From contig OY970239.1 in assembly GCA_963715405.1 (NCBI GenBank), forward strand, positions 620,001 to 684,000: DNA of 64,000 bases, read 5' to 3'. The notes under the pieces are model-generated. The model worked only from the letters and a program-made list of their open reading frames with translations, had not been told where the DNA came from and searched no databases. Numbering within the stretch: the first letter of the stretch is position 1; every line of letters starts with the position of its first letter. Position numbers and translations under genes: made by a program. This document shows positions 15,919-25,117 of the stretch, piece by piece. The stretch comes from JALZKA01 sp963715405 (GTDB lineage Bacteria; Actinomycetota; Thermoleophilia; Solirubrobacterales; 70-9).

Positions 15919-17699
15919 GGGTCGGCGAGCGCCGCGAGCGCCTCTCCCCCTGGGTGATCGGGCTGATCATGGTCGTGGTCCTCGCGGTGGGCTCGGTGCT
16001 CGCGTACACCAAGGAACTGCCCTGGGCTGATCCCTACGAGGTGGAGGTCACATTCGCCTCAGGTATGAAGTTGCGCTCGTCGAACCCCGTCCGCATCGCC
16101 GGCGTCAACGTCGGCAAGGTCACAGAGGTCGAGCTTCTGGGTGATTCGGAGGCGAGCGAAACCGCCTCGGCAAGCGGCATCGGTGACACCGCGGCGGGCC
16201 AGACGGGTGGGGTCAAGGTGACCTTGGCCTTGGAGGAGGAAGCGCTGCCGCTCCACGAAGACGCGCTCTTCAAGATCCGTCCGCGGCTCTTCCTCGAGGG
16301 CAACTACTTCATCGACGTCCAGCCGGGCAGCCCGAGCGCCCCGACCGTGGACGAGGGCCACAGCTTCCCCGTCAACCGCACCGCCTACAGCGTCCAGCTC
16401 GACCAGGTCCTCACGACGCTCCAGTCCGACGTCCGCGGCGACCTGCAGGAGCTGCTTCAGGAGTTCGGCGCCGCCCTTTCGGTCTACGGCGGCGCGGACG
16501 GCCTCCGCACGCTTGGTCGCACGGGACCGCTCCTTCGCTACTCGTCCCAGGCCGCGGAGTCTTTCCGCGGAACCCACGAGGGCGACCTCCCAGGCATGAT
16601 TTCGGGCCTCGAGAAGGTGCTCGGCGGCCTCGCGAAGTCGGAGGAGAACCTGCGGAACCTCGTTACGAACTTCCGTGGCTTCACAGGGTCCTTCGCGGCC
16701 CAGGACGAGGCGCTGGGCCGCGCGATCGACCAGCTCCCGGACACGCTCGCCGCCGCCGATCCCCTCTTCGACAACCTGAACCGGTCCTTCCCGATGGTGA
16801 GGGCGTTCGCGCGCGACGCCCTGCCGGGCACGCTGACTACCCCGGCAAGCCTCCGGGCCTCGCGTCCCTTCATCGAGCAGCTCCGGCTGCTGATGTCGCC
16901 GCCCGAGCTCCAGGGCCTGGTCGCGGACCTCCGCCCGACGGTGCCCGAGCTCTACAACCTCGGCGAGAACAACATCGGCCTCTTCAAGGAGAACCGCTCG
17001 CTCTCGTCCTGCTTCAACGAGGTGATCGTCCCGTGGTCGAAGGACAAGGTCTCGTCCGTGAACCCGAACTACTCCCACGAGCCCGGGGACACTCAGGGGC
17101 CCCCAGAGGACACGAAGGTCTTCGAGCAGGGCCCTTACGGGTTCACGGGAACGGCGGTCGAGAGCCGCTCGGGCGACGCCAACGGCCAATACCTGCGAGT
17201 GCTCGGGGGCACCGGCGCGAACCTCGTCCGTTCGAACATCGCAGGCCTCGGCGACGTGGTCGCCCTCACACCCTCCGAGATCCTGGGCGCGATGCCTGGC
17301 CTTGACGACTCGGCGAAGACGCCCTTCAAGCCGAACGTCCCCTGCGAGACGCAGGAGCCGCCCAGCCTCGTCGCTGGTGGCGTGGATGCGGAAGACACCG
17401 GTCTCATTCAGGAGCCCGTCGCAGCGAGCGCAATGGGACTCGATGCGATCACGGGGCCGGCCGCGGACGAAGTCCGCGACAACCTCGACCTCATCTCAAA
17501 CTTGGCCGGGCTCGCCGATCCCAGCACGGCCGACGAGAATGACCTCGAGGACGCGCAGGAGTTCCTCGACGAGGCGGGGCTCGGCGTTGACCTCTATCAG
17601 GCTCTCGGGATCGAGCCGCCGGCGAGGGCCCGCCAGTCGCAGACCCCGGAGGACGACGACGCTGAAGACAACCGCTCCGAAGAGGCGATCGAGCGATGA
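15915..17699 (+). CDS. MCE-family (MlaD-domain) protein 4
   Basis: 594 residues from ATG 15915, which forms the ATGA overlap with the preceding stop; an earlier in-frame start would overlap further and is less likely. Membrane anchor WVIGLIMVVVLAVGSVLAY (~13-31), MCE domain with AGVNVGKVTEV carrying a short Ala/Ser/Gly insertion, a helical tube region, then an acidic C-terminal tail. The next gene starts inside its stop (17696-17699). Confidence 0.88.
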   Translation: MRVGERRERLSPWVIGLIMVVVLAVGSVLAYTKELPWADPYEVEVTFASGMKLRSSNPVRIAGVNVGKVTEVELLGDSEASETASASGIGDTAAGQTGGVKVTLALEEEALPLHEDALFKIRPRLFLEGNYFIDVQPGSPSAPTVDEGHSFPVNRTAYSVQLDQVLTTLQSDVRGDLQELLQEFGAALSVYGGADGLRTLGRTGPLLRYSSQAAESFRGTHEGDLPGMISGLEKVLGGLAKSEENLRNLVTNFRGFTGSFAAQDEALGRAIDQLPDTLAAADPLFDNLNRSFPMVRAFARDALPGTLTTPASLRASRPFIEQLRLLMSPPELQGLVADLRPTVPELYNLGENNIGLFKENRSLSSCFNEVIVPWSKDKVSSVNPNYSHEPGDTQGPPEDTKVFEQGPYGFTGTAVESRSGDANGQYLRVLGGTGANLVRSNIAGLGDVVALTPSEILGAMPGLDDSAKTPFKPNVPCETQEPPSLVAGGVDAEDTGLIQEPVAASAMGLDAITGPAADEVRDNLDLISNLAGLADPSTADENDLEDAQEFLDEAGLGVDLYQALGIEPPARARQSQTPEDDDAEDNRSEEAIER

Positions 17700-19036
17700 A
17701 AAAGGTCATCCGCGACCATCTCAAGGACTTCATCGCGATTGTCGTGCTCTTCGTGTTCGCCGCCGGGATCAGCTACTACATCCTCCAGGAGCAGCGCCTG
17801 CGGATCCCGATCCTCGAGGAGAAGCCGTTCGAGCTCCAGGCCGAGTTCGAAACGGCCCAGGCCGTCGTGCCCGGGCAGGGCCAGACGGTGCGCGTGGCCG
17901 GCGTCGACATCGGCGAGGTGAAGGCGGTCGACCTGGTCGACGGCCGCGGGATCATCACCTTCGAGATCGAGCGCAAGTACCTCCCGATCTACCGCGACGC
18001 GACGATCCTGATGCGCCCGACAACGGGGCTCAAGGACATGTTCTTCGACCTCGACCCAGGCACGAGCGAGGCGGGTGAGTACGACGAGGGCGAGATGATC
18101 CCGATGACGAACACCCTGCCCGACGTGAACCTCGACGAGATCCTCGAGGCGCTCGATGCCGACACGCAGGCATACCTCCGCATGCTGCTCGTGGGCGCCG
18201 GCAAGGGCCTCGACGGCCGGGCGCAGGAACTCGGCAAGCTCCTTGGCAGCCTGGGCCCGATCAACGAGGACCTGGGCGTCTTGAACGAGCAGGTCGCAAA
18301 GCGCCGCGAGGACCTCGCCTCGCTGGTCCACTCGTTCAACCTCCTGACCAACCGCGTCGGGAGGGTCGAATCGGAGCTGACCAACCTCGTCTCATCGTCG
18401 CAGGTAGCGCTGGGCGCGATCGCCGAGCGCGATCCCGACGTCCAGCGCTTCATCGCCGAGCTGCCCGGGACGCTCGCCCAGGCCGAAGAGACCTTCACCG
18501 ACATGACGGAGTTCGCGCGGATCCTCGGACCAACCTTCGACTCGCTACGGCCGTTCGCCCGAAACTTGCCGGAGCTGAACGAGTCGAACATCCGGCTCGC
18601 CAAGGTGGCAACGCCGATCGTCCGCGATGAGATCCGCCCGTTCGTGCGCTCGGCGCGCGAGCCCATCCCCGACCTCCGACGTGCAGCGATCCGCTTCGGC
18701 GAGGCGACTCCGCACCTCGAGCGCACGTTCTCGAAGCTGAACGTCCTGGGCAACATGGCGGCCTACAACCCGAGGGGCGCCGAGGACGTCGGCACGGCGG
18801 GCCGCAACGAGGGCTACCTCTTCTGGGCGGCGTGGCTCGGCCACAACACGGCCAGCATCTATTCCGCAGGCGACGGCAACGGCTACTACCGGCGCATCTA
18901 CCTCTCCATGGGCTGCGACCAGATCCTCGACCTCGTCTCCAACCCCAACCCGGCCTTGCAGGTCCTTACGCAGGCCATCTACGGCTTTACAAACACCGTC
19001 ATCTCCCAGGCCTGTCCAGGCTCCCCGCTCCCCTAA
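17696..19036 (+). CDS. MCE-family (MlaD-domain) protein 5
   Basis: 446 residues, the shortest of the six. N-terminal anchor FIAIVVLFVFAAGISYYIL, MCE domain with AGVDIGEVKAV, extended helical region (~145-340), and a compact C-terminus (CDQILDL...QACPGS) with two Cys. It overlaps the previous gene by ATGA and is followed only four bases later by the last MCE gene. Confidence 0.88.
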   Translation: MKKVIRDHLKDFIAIVVLFVFAAGISYYILQEQRLRIPILEEKPFELQAEFETAQAVVPGQGQTVRVAGVDIGEVKAVDLVDGRGIITFEIERKYLPIYRDATILMRPTTGLKDMFFDLDPGTSEAGEYDEGEMIPMTNTLPDVNLDEILEALDADTQAYLRMLLVGAGKGLDGRAQELGKLLGSLGPINEDLGVLNEQVAKRREDLASLVHSFNLLTNRVGRVESELTNLVSSSQVALGAIAERDPDVQRFIAELPGTLAQAEETFTDMTEFARILGPTFDSLRPFARNLPELNESNIRLAKVATPIVRDEIRPFVRSAREPIPDLRRAAIRFGEATPHLERTFSKLNVLGNMAAYNPRGAEDVGTAGRNEGYLFWAAWLGHNTASIYSAGDGNGYYRRIYLSMGCDQILDLVSNPNPALQVLTQAIYGFTNTVISQACPGSPLP

Positions 19037-19040
19037 CCAC

Positions 19041-20624
19041 ATGCAAAAGCAAGCACCATCATTCGGCCGGATCCTGATCGCAGCAGGCTTTGCGGTCTCA
19101 TGCTTCGTGCTGCTGCTCTTCCTCTGGATCGCCTTCGGCGGGCCGACTCCGCTGGGCTCGAAGAGCTACCGGATCACCGCTTACTTCCCCGAGGCCACGC
19201 AGCTCGCGGTCGAGTCCGACGTGCGGATCGGCGGCGTCTCCGTCGGGAAGGTGAAGGAGACGGGTCTCGCGCCGCCCGAGCAGAAGGTCAACGGCAACGA
19301 CGTGACCGAGGCCGTGATCGAGATCGAGCCGCAGTACGCCCCGATCTCCGAGGACGCGCGAGCGATCCTGCGCCAGAAGACGCTCCTGGGCGAGACGTAC
19401 ATCGAGCTCACCTCGGGAACCGAGGACGGATCCGGCGAGCTCCAGGCGCAGAATGTCTCGCTCGGCGCGCAGGCCGCGACGTCCGATGCGGGCGCCGACC
19501 CGCCGGAGGCGATCCCAGAGGGGGGGTCGCTGGGGGTTGGACAGACGGAGGAGGCAAACCAGATCGACGAGTTCTTCAACGCGATCGACGACGAGACGCG
19601 CGAGTCGTTCCAGCGCTGGCAGCAGAGCGCGGCGGTCGCCATCCGCGACCAGGGACTGAGCCTGAACGACGCCCTCGGCAACCTGGCGCCGTTCGTCACC
19701 GATGCGGGCGACCTGTTCGAGATCCTCGAGCAGCAGGAGGAAGCGCTCCGCGGGGTCGTCCGGGATACCGGCACGACCTTCGACGCCTTGTCAGCGCGTG
19801 GCGAGGAGCTCTCGCAGGCGATCGTGGGCGGTCGGAACACCTTCGAGGGGTTCGCCTCCGAGCAGGACGCGTTGGCCGAGCTCTTCCAGATCCTGCCGGT
19901 GTTCCAGCGCGAGTCGCGAGCGACCCTGATCCGCCTTGACGAGTTCCGCCAGAGTGCCGAGCCGCTCGTCGAGAAGCTCGGCCCGGTCGCCGAGAAGCTC
20001 ACTCCCACGCTGGCCGACGTGCGCCGCCTGGCACCACACCTGAGAGACCTATTCTTCGACCTCGACGACCTCCAGAAGGTGTCGCTGCGCGGGCTGCCCG
20101 CCCTCAAGGCGTTCCTCGCGGGCGTCCAGCCGGTGCTCGAGGAGCTCGACCACTTCCTCGCCAACCTCAACCCGATCCTTCGCTATCTCTCCTACCAGAG
20201 GGAGACGGTCGCGGACTTCCTGGCCGGCCCAGGCACGTCGATGGCCGCCGTGCTTGACCCGCGCGCCGGTGACCCCGCGCGCCGCCACTACTCGCGCCAG
20301 CTCTCAGTGCTTGGCACCGAGTCGCTCTCGATCCAGCTGAATCGCCTCAACACCAACCGCGGAAACGGCTACCTGGAGCCCGGCGCCCTCAACAGCCCGG
20401 ACGCCGCGATGTTCGGCATCTTCCCCAACTTCGACTGCAAGAACACCGATTACACGCCGGCGAGCCAAGATCCCGACGAGGAAGAACTGAAGCGCGGCGA
20501 GACCGATCCCGACCTCAACATGGGCAACCCGCCGGACGCCAGGTACGCGCCCTGCTGGGTCCAGGGTGACTTCCCGAATATCTTTGGCGGCGACCGAGCC
20601 CCGGAAATCTTCGAAGACCCCTGA
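19041..20624 (+). CDS. MCE-family (MlaD-domain) protein 6
   Basis: 527 residues. Anchor ILIAAGFAVSCFVLLLFLWIAF (~10-31), MCE domain with GGVSVGKVKET, then a helical region with a LHAH-like LAPHLRDL segment and a short acidic tail. It completes a canonical set of six Mce proteins. No yrbE permease pair, MlaF-type ATPase or mam gene flanks the set in this window, so the motor components must be elsewhere if the system works. Its stop codon lies inside the left arm of the inverted repeat at 20621-20747. Confidence 0.88.
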   Translation: MQKQAPSFGRILIAAGFAVSCFVLLLFLWIAFGGPTPLGSKSYRITAYFPEATQLAVESDVRIGGVSVGKVKETGLAPPEQKVNGNDVTEAVIEIEPQYAPISEDARAILRQKTLLGETYIELTSGTEDGSGELQAQNVSLGAQAATSDAGADPPEAIPEGGSLGVGQTEEANQIDEFFNAIDDETRESFQRWQQSAAVAIRDQGLSLNDALGNLAPFVTDAGDLFEILEQQEEALRGVVRDTGTTFDALSARGEELSQAIVGGRNTFEGFASEQDALAELFQILPVFQRESRATLIRLDEFRQSAEPLVEKLGPVAEKLTPTLADVRRLAPHLRDLFFDLDDLQKVSLRGLPALKAFLAGVQPVLEELDHFLANLNPILRYLSYQRETVADFLAGPGTSMAAVLDPRAGDPARRHYSRQLSVLGTESLSIQLNRLNTNRGNGYLEPGALNSPDAAMFGIFPNFDCKNTDYTPASQDPDEEELKRGETDPDLNMGNPPDARYAPCWVQGDFPNIFGGDRAPEIFEDP

Positions 20625-20747
20625 GGGACGCGATAAGCGGCGCCTGGCTTCGTCCTCGGCCGACCGTCTCGCTCACGTGGCATATAGCCACGCTCGCTTC
20701 GCCAGCCGGCCTGCGTCCTCGCCATGCTTGCTTCTCGCGTCCCTCAG
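20621..20747. repeat. 127-base imperfect palindrome after the MCE cluster
   Basis: CTGAGGGACGCGA (20621-20633) and TCGCGTCCCTCAG (20735-20747) are exact reverse complements. The stem continues through AAGC/GCTT, and inside are GGCCG/CGGCC-type pairs and an apical CGTGGC-ATATA-GCCACG (20676-20692). It could be a strong terminator/processing hairpin or a MITE-like element with 13-base terminal repeats. No adjacent target-site duplication is obvious. Confidence 0.65.
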
Positions 20748-20768
20748 TTTCGTAGATAGGCTCGCGCG

Positions 20769-21602
20769 ATGTCATTGAACGGGCTGACGGTTGTGATGTC
20801 GGGCGGGAGCCGTGGGATCGGCCTCGCGATCGCCAAGCGGATCGCGCGGGACGGGGCGAACCTCGTTCTGATCGCGAAGACCGCGGAGCCCCATCCCAAA
20901 CTGCCCGGCACGGTCTTCACCGCGGCCGAAGAGGTCGAGGAGGTGGGAGGCCAGGCGCTGCCGATCGTCGGCGACGTGCGCGACGCCGGCCAGGTGGCCG
21001 GGGCGGTCGCTCAGGCGGCGGAGAAGTTCGGCGGGGTCGACATCGTCGTGAACAACGCGTCGGCGATCAACCTCTCGCCGATGGCGGACCTCGAGGTCAA
21101 GCGCTTCGACCTCATGCAGCAGATCAACGCTCGTGGCACGTTCGTCCTCACCAAGGCCGCGCTTCCGCACCTTCGCGAGTCCGATCACGCGCACGTCCTT
21201 ACGCTCTCGCCGCCGCTTTCAGCCGACCCCAAGTGGCTTCGGGGGAACTCTGCCTACACGCTCTCCAAGATGGGGATGACGATGCTGACGCTTGGCCTCG
21301 CCCAGGACGAGGCGGAGCACGGTGTGGCCGGGAATTGCCTGTGGCCGCGCACCCTGATCGCTACGGCGGCGGTTCAGAACCTCCTCGGCGGCGAGGCGGC
21401 GATGGCCCGCGCCCGTACGCCTGAGATCTATGCCGACGCCGCTTACGCGATCCTCGACCGTGACCCGCGCGAGTGCACGGGCAACGCCTACATCGACGAC
21501 GAGGTGCTCGCCGAGGAGGGCGTGACCGACCTCTCGAAGTACTCAGAGCCGGGAGCCGAGCTTCAGCTCGACCTCTTCGTGGACGGCTGGCCGGACGAGT
21601 AG
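20769..21602 (+). CDS. SDR-family oxidoreductase (HSDL2/citronellol dehydrogenase-like)
   Basis: 277 residues. Rossmann signature G-G-S-R-G-I-G near residue 12, N-N-A-S near 95, catalytic Y-T-L-S-K near 162. The characteristic KTAEPHPKLPGT stretch after the first strand is shared with HSDL2-like SDRs, linked to fatty-acyl or isoprenoid alcohol oxidation. The substrate is unproven. ATG start lies 6 bases after TAGGCT (20757-20762), so the mRNA is probably leaderless. It is downstream of the MCE cluster but separated by the large palindrome, so it is probably an independent unit. Confidence 0.88.
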   Translation: MSLNGLTVVMSGGSRGIGLAIAKRIARDGANLVLIAKTAEPHPKLPGTVFTAAEEVEEVGGQALPIVGDVRDAGQVAGAVAQAAEKFGGVDIVVNNASAINLSPMADLEVKRFDLMQQINARGTFVLTKAALPHLRESDHAHVLTLSPPLSADPKWLRGNSAYTLSKMGMTMLTLGLAQDEAEHGVAGNCLWPRTLIATAAVQNLLGGEAAMARARTPEIYADAAYAILDRDPRECTGNAYIDDEVLAEEGVTDLSKYSEPGAELQLDLFVDGWPDE

Positions 21603-21613
21603 CCGCGAGGGGC

Positions 21614-23491
21614 TCAGAGCAGCGCGATGACCCCTCCCAGCGTGCCCACGTAGATGCGCCCGTCGGGGCCCAGGTAGATCGCGGCGTAGTGGTTGTTCGC
21701 CAAAGGACCGGCCCCGGCGAGCCGCTTCCAGAGGACCTCGCCGGTCCCGGCGTCGAGCGCTGTGAAGTACCAGGCGTCGACCCCAAGGGGCGACGGCGGA
21801 TGCGTGTATGTGAGGAACGTGCCGTCGGCGGCCGATACCTTCGAGACGACGGACGGGATGTGGGCCTCGTCGTTCTCCCAGGCCGTCTCGCAGTCCGTGC
21901 CCGCGGGGTTCAGGTCGATCCGGGCGGCCCCGGGTTCTGAGGAGTGCCCACCCAGCACGTCGAAGAGGCGGTAGGCGTAGTTGTTCTCGGCGAAGATCGC
22001 TCGGCCCGCGGCCACGAGCGAGTTCTCGGTTGCGCTCTCGCCCGCGGCGAAGACCGGCTCGCGGCAGACCAGGCGAGGACCGCCGGGTCCGACGCCGGCC
22101 TCGTAGACGAGGACGTTCATCCGGGGCTCCGCGTTGTCGGTGATCGCGACGTAGCGTCCGCCGAGCATGACGGTGGGCGTGGTGCCGCTGCCGCGACTCG
22201 ACTGACCTGGCTTCGCGCGGTCACCTCGGTCGTACGTCTCGCGCCAGAGCACCTCAGGGCCCTCCGCGCCAGCGCGCAGCCGCAAGAGCTCGTGGGAGGT
22301 CACGACGAAGGCGTCGCCGTTCGGCGCAAGCGCGAAGGAGTTCTCGATCTCGGTGTCCTCGAAGCGAATCGAGGCGGAGCGCCCAATTTTTGGATCGAGA
22401 ACTCCAACGGTCCCGTCGGCGCCCACGTACCAGATGCGCTCGGCCGAATCGGGGAGCGCCGAGTTGATCTCCTCGCCAGCCGCGAGAGTGTGTGAGACGT
22501 CGAAGCTCGAGTCCTCGGAGATTTCGGCTTCGGGGCCGGGGTCGATGGCGAAGCGCTTGATCTGGCCGCCGGCGGTGCCGACGACGATCCGCCCCTCGGC
22601 GTCCAGCGCCGCATACCCGCCGCCCGAGAACTTCGTCAGGGAGCCCACCGAGAGATCGCGCTCGGCGATGCGCTTTTCGGAGAGCGGCTCAAGCGTCGCC
22701 GGGTCGAGGACGTGGGCGACAACCTGAGTGGCGCCGACGCAGACGGCGATGAGCCGGCCGCGGCGGTCGAAGAGAAGCGATGCGCAGTCGCCCGGGGCGC
22801 TGAAGCTGGCGAGGGTCGCCTCCTGCGGATTCACGGCGCGCCTGCCTGTGTAGAGGTCGCTCATCCCCGGGCCGTTGTGGATGTTCGAGCCCTGCCCTGC
22901 GGTCAGGCCGGGCCGGTCGTAGGGCGTTTCGACTCGCAGCGGCTCGCCCGTGAGCCGTTCAGAGGCCTCGAAGTCGGAGGCGAGGAGGCCAGACGGAGCG
23001 GAGGGGAGTCCTTCGATGCCCACCGCGATCCCCGCGGACGAGACGAAGATCGCGGTGAGGGCGAAGACCGCGACGCCGGCTTCTCTGCGGGCGCTGATCC
23101 CGGGCTCAAGCAGCCGGCGGCAGAGAAAGAGGCTGAGAAGCGCCAGGGCCGCAACCACCGCAAGGAGGACGCGGCCACCGGGAATCCACGATGCCCACGA
23201 GGCGGCGTGAAGCGGCCCGATCGTAGCCGCGGCGCTGAGGAGAAGCGCGACCATCGCTGGGAGCCACGCGCCGCGAGCGCCGCGCCAGATCGCGATCGCG
23301 GCCGCGAACAGGACGAGGGGGATCGCGCCACCGATGAAGATTGCGAGGCCCAGCGCCACGAAGAACCCGTCCCCGCCGAGGCCCTCGCCCGCCATCGCCG
23401 GCCCGATCCAGAGCTGGTCGGCGACGAAGACCGGGGACCCCGCGAGCAGCACGTAGGCGACAAGGAGAGAGGCGGCGATTCGAGGGGACAA
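21614..23491 (-). CDS. Membrane protein with extracytoplasmic beta-propeller (PQQ/WD40-like) domain
   Basis: 625 residues from TTG 23491. Start chosen because TAGAAT (minus strand, 23499-23504) lies 7 bases upstream and the protein then begins directly with its first membrane helix (SPRIAASLLVAYVLLAG). A longer frame to 23536 or 23599 exists. About five hydrophobic segments fill residues 1-170. The rest contains repeats of the type D-xx-G-R-I-x-V-G and G-x-V-L-W that resemble PQQ- or WD40-like propeller blades, ending in DGRIYVGTLGGVIALL. Function unknown; a sensing or binding role outside the membrane is plausible. It converges with the SDR gene. Confidence 0.75.
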   Translation of the reverse strand: MSPRIAASLLVAYVLLAGSPVFVADQLWIGPAMAGEGLGGDGFFVALGLAIFIGGAIPLVLFAAAIAIWRGARGAWLPAMVALLLSAAATIGPLHAASWASWIPGGRVLLAVVAALALLSLFLCRRLLEPGISARREAGVAVFALTAIFVSSAGIAVGIEGLPSAPSGLLASDFEASERLTGEPLRVETPYDRPGLTAGQGSNIHNGPGMSDLYTGRRAVNPQEATLASFSAPGDCASLLFDRRGRLIAVCVGATQVVAHVLDPATLEPLSEKRIAERDLSVGSLTKFSGGGYAALDAEGRIVVGTAGGQIKRFAIDPGPEAEISEDSSFDVSHTLAAGEEINSALPDSAERIWYVGADGTVGVLDPKIGRSASIRFEDTEIENSFALAPNGDAFVVTSHELLRLRAGAEGPEVLWRETYDRGDRAKPGQSSRGSGTTPTVMLGGRYVAITDNAEPRMNVLVYEAGVGPGGPRLVCREPVFAAGESATENSLVAAGRAIFAENNYAYRLFDVLGGHSSEPGAARIDLNPAGTDCETAWENDEAHIPSVVSKVSAADGTFLTYTHPPSPLGVDAWYFTALDAGTGEVLWKRLAGAGPLANNHYAAIYLGPDGRIYVGTLGGVIALL

Positions 23492-23498
23492 GTCGCCG

Positions 23499-23527
23499 AT
23501 TCTAGGCTGGTATGGAAGTGATAGTCT
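23499..23527. promoter_or_regulatory. Divergent -10 elements of the propeller and MpaB-type genes
   Basis: Minus-strand TAGAAT (23504-23499) is 7 bases before TTG 23491. Plus-strand TAGTCT (23522-23527) is 7 bases before an in-frame ATC at 23535. The two hexamers are 17 bases apart and back to back. Confidence 0.45.
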
Positions 23528-23606
23528 TCGTACCATCCCTCCCGTCCTGCCGCCTAGAAAAGAGGCCGACAGCCTGATCCCGCCGCCCGGAGGCGTCACC
23601 TGGCGG

Positions 23607-24467
23607 ATGGCTTCAGACGTGCGCTTGATGGCCGGGGCGGGGTATGCGCTGATGCTTCAGGTCTCCCACCCGGTCGTGGGCGCGGGTGTCTCAGAGCACT
23701 CCAACTTCCGAGCCGATCCGTGGGGTCGCCTTCTGCGGACGCTCGACTTCACGACGAGCGTCGTCTATGGCGGCCCGGAGCTTGCCTGGCAGACCGGTCG
23801 CAGGGTCCGCGAGATGCACAAGCAGATCAAGGGCGAGCTGCCAAACGGCGAGCCGTATCACTCGCTCGAGCCAGAGCCCTACGCGTGGGTTCACGCGACC
23901 CTGGCCGACTCGATCGTGCGGTCCCACCTGCGCTTCGTCGGCCCCGTTCCGCACTCAGATCTTGAGACCTTCTGGGATGAGTGGCGGCGCGTCGGTCGCC
24001 TTCTCGGCGTTCGCGAGCGCGACTTGCCCGAGCGCTGGGACGAGTTCGGCCCCTACTTCCACGAGATGATCCGCGAGCGCCTCGAGCCCACCGACTCGGT
24101 CACCGATGTGCTGGAGGCGCTGGCCGAACCGCCTCCCCCCGAGGTGCCCGGGATGAGCGACGGCCTGTGGCGTGCCCTCCGAGCGCCGGCCGCCCGCGGT
24201 GCGAAGCTCGGCACCGTGGGCCTCATGCCCCGCGCGCTTCGCCGGAAGCTCGGCCTTGAATGGTCGGATGCCCAGCGGCTCGAGCTGCGTGCGGTCGGCG
24301 CGGCGTCGCGGCGCTCGGGTGCGGTGCTTCCGCACTCGCTTCGTAACTTTGGGCCCAGCTACCTGCGCTGGCGGAGCGACGCGATCGCCCGCGGAGAGGT
24401 GGCGTCGGGAGTGGGCACGAAGTTCGCCGCCGCGAAGGCCGAGAGCCCAACCGCGGCACCGGCATGA
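23607..24467 (+). CDS. MpaB-type (DUF2236) oxygenase-like protein
   Basis: 286 residues from ATG 23607. The family (oxygenase MpaB, latex-clearing protein relatives) is recognised by DVRLMAGAGYALMLQVSHP, GVSEHSNF, DPWGRLLRT and FGP.YLRWR-type segments; characterised members bind b-type haem through conserved His. The sequence just upstream in frame (23568-23606) encodes DSLIPPPGGVTWR, which looks like the conserved family N-terminus, yet no ATG, GTG or TTG precedes it in frame. The true start may therefore be earlier and non-standard. Its stop overlaps the next TetR gene by ATGA. Confidence 0.8.
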   Translation: MASDVRLMAGAGYALMLQVSHPVVGAGVSEHSNFRADPWGRLLRTLDFTTSVVYGGPELAWQTGRRVREMHKQIKGELPNGEPYHSLEPEPYAWVHATLADSIVRSHLRFVGPVPHSDLETFWDEWRRVGRLLGVRERDLPERWDEFGPYFHEMIRERLEPTDSVTDVLEALAEPPPPEVPGMSDGLWRALRAPAARGAKLGTVGLMPRALRRKLGLEWSDAQRLELRAVGAASRRSGAVLPHSLRNFGPSYLRWRSDAIARGEVASGVGTKFAAAKAESPTAAPA

Positions 24468-25096
24468 GCGCGACCGGTTCGACCCTGCTCGAGCGAGCTT
24501 TTTCGAGCACCGAGCCACCCACGGATCCCGCGTCGGAGCGAATCCTCGATGCGGCGCTCGAGCTGGTCGCGGCGTCAGGGCTCCGCAACCTCACCATGGA
24601 GGGTGCGGCGACCCGGGCGGGGGTGGGCCGGATGACTGTCTATCGCCGCTTCGGCGACCGCGAGAGCCTGGTCGATTCGCTCGCAGGGCGCGAATCGCGT
24701 CGCTGCCTGGCCGAGCTCGATCGCGCCGTCGATCCTTCGCTGCCAGTGGCGGAGGGGATCGCGCGTGGCTTCGTCGCGTGCCTGGGGTTGATCCGCGCGC
24801 ATCCGCTCCTCGACCGCTTCGCCCGCCACGAGCCGGAAGCAGCGCTCGCGGCGCTGAACGCTGATGAGGGCGCGATCGTGGCCATGGGTCGCGAGTTCGT
24901 GGCGGCTCGCCTCGCGGAAGCGCAGGCCCGAGGCGAGCTCGATCCTGAGCTGGAAGCCGGTCACGCTGCCGAGCTCCTGGTGCGCCTCGGCTTCTCGTTT
25001 CTCCTCATGCCGGAGAGCTCGATCCCCGTCGACGACCCGGATGCGGCGGCGCGCGTCGCTCGCGATCTGATCGCGCCGATCCTGGGCGCTGCCTAA
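24464..25096 (+). CDS. TetR-family regulator coupled to the MpaB-type gene
   Basis: 210 residues. HTH at about 27-72 (ILDAALELVAASGLRNLTM, GVGRMTVYRRFGDRESLV), helical C-terminal domain. Translationally coupled to the oxygenase-like gene by ATGA at 24464-24467, so it probably regulates that gene and itself. No clear operator dyad is visible upstream. A GGGGCGCGCCCC palindrome (25100-25111) lies between its stop and the convergent neighbour. Confidence 0.87.
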   Translation: MSATGSTLLERAFSSTEPPTDPASERILDAALELVAASGLRNLTMEGAATRAGVGRMTVYRRFGDRESLVDSLAGRESRRCLAELDRAVDPSLPVAEGIARGFVACLGLIRAHPLLDRFARHEPEAALAALNADEGAIVAMGREFVAARLAEAQARGELDPELEAGHAAELLVRLGFSFLLMPESSIPVDDPDAAARVARDLIAPILGAA

Positions 25097-25117
25097 TCGG
25101 GGGCGCGCCCCGCGCGC

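Noticed and set aside
25100..25111. GGGGCGCGCCCC palindrome between convergent genes as a terminator
   Set aside because: No loop and no T-run; such GC palindromes are expected by chance at this composition.
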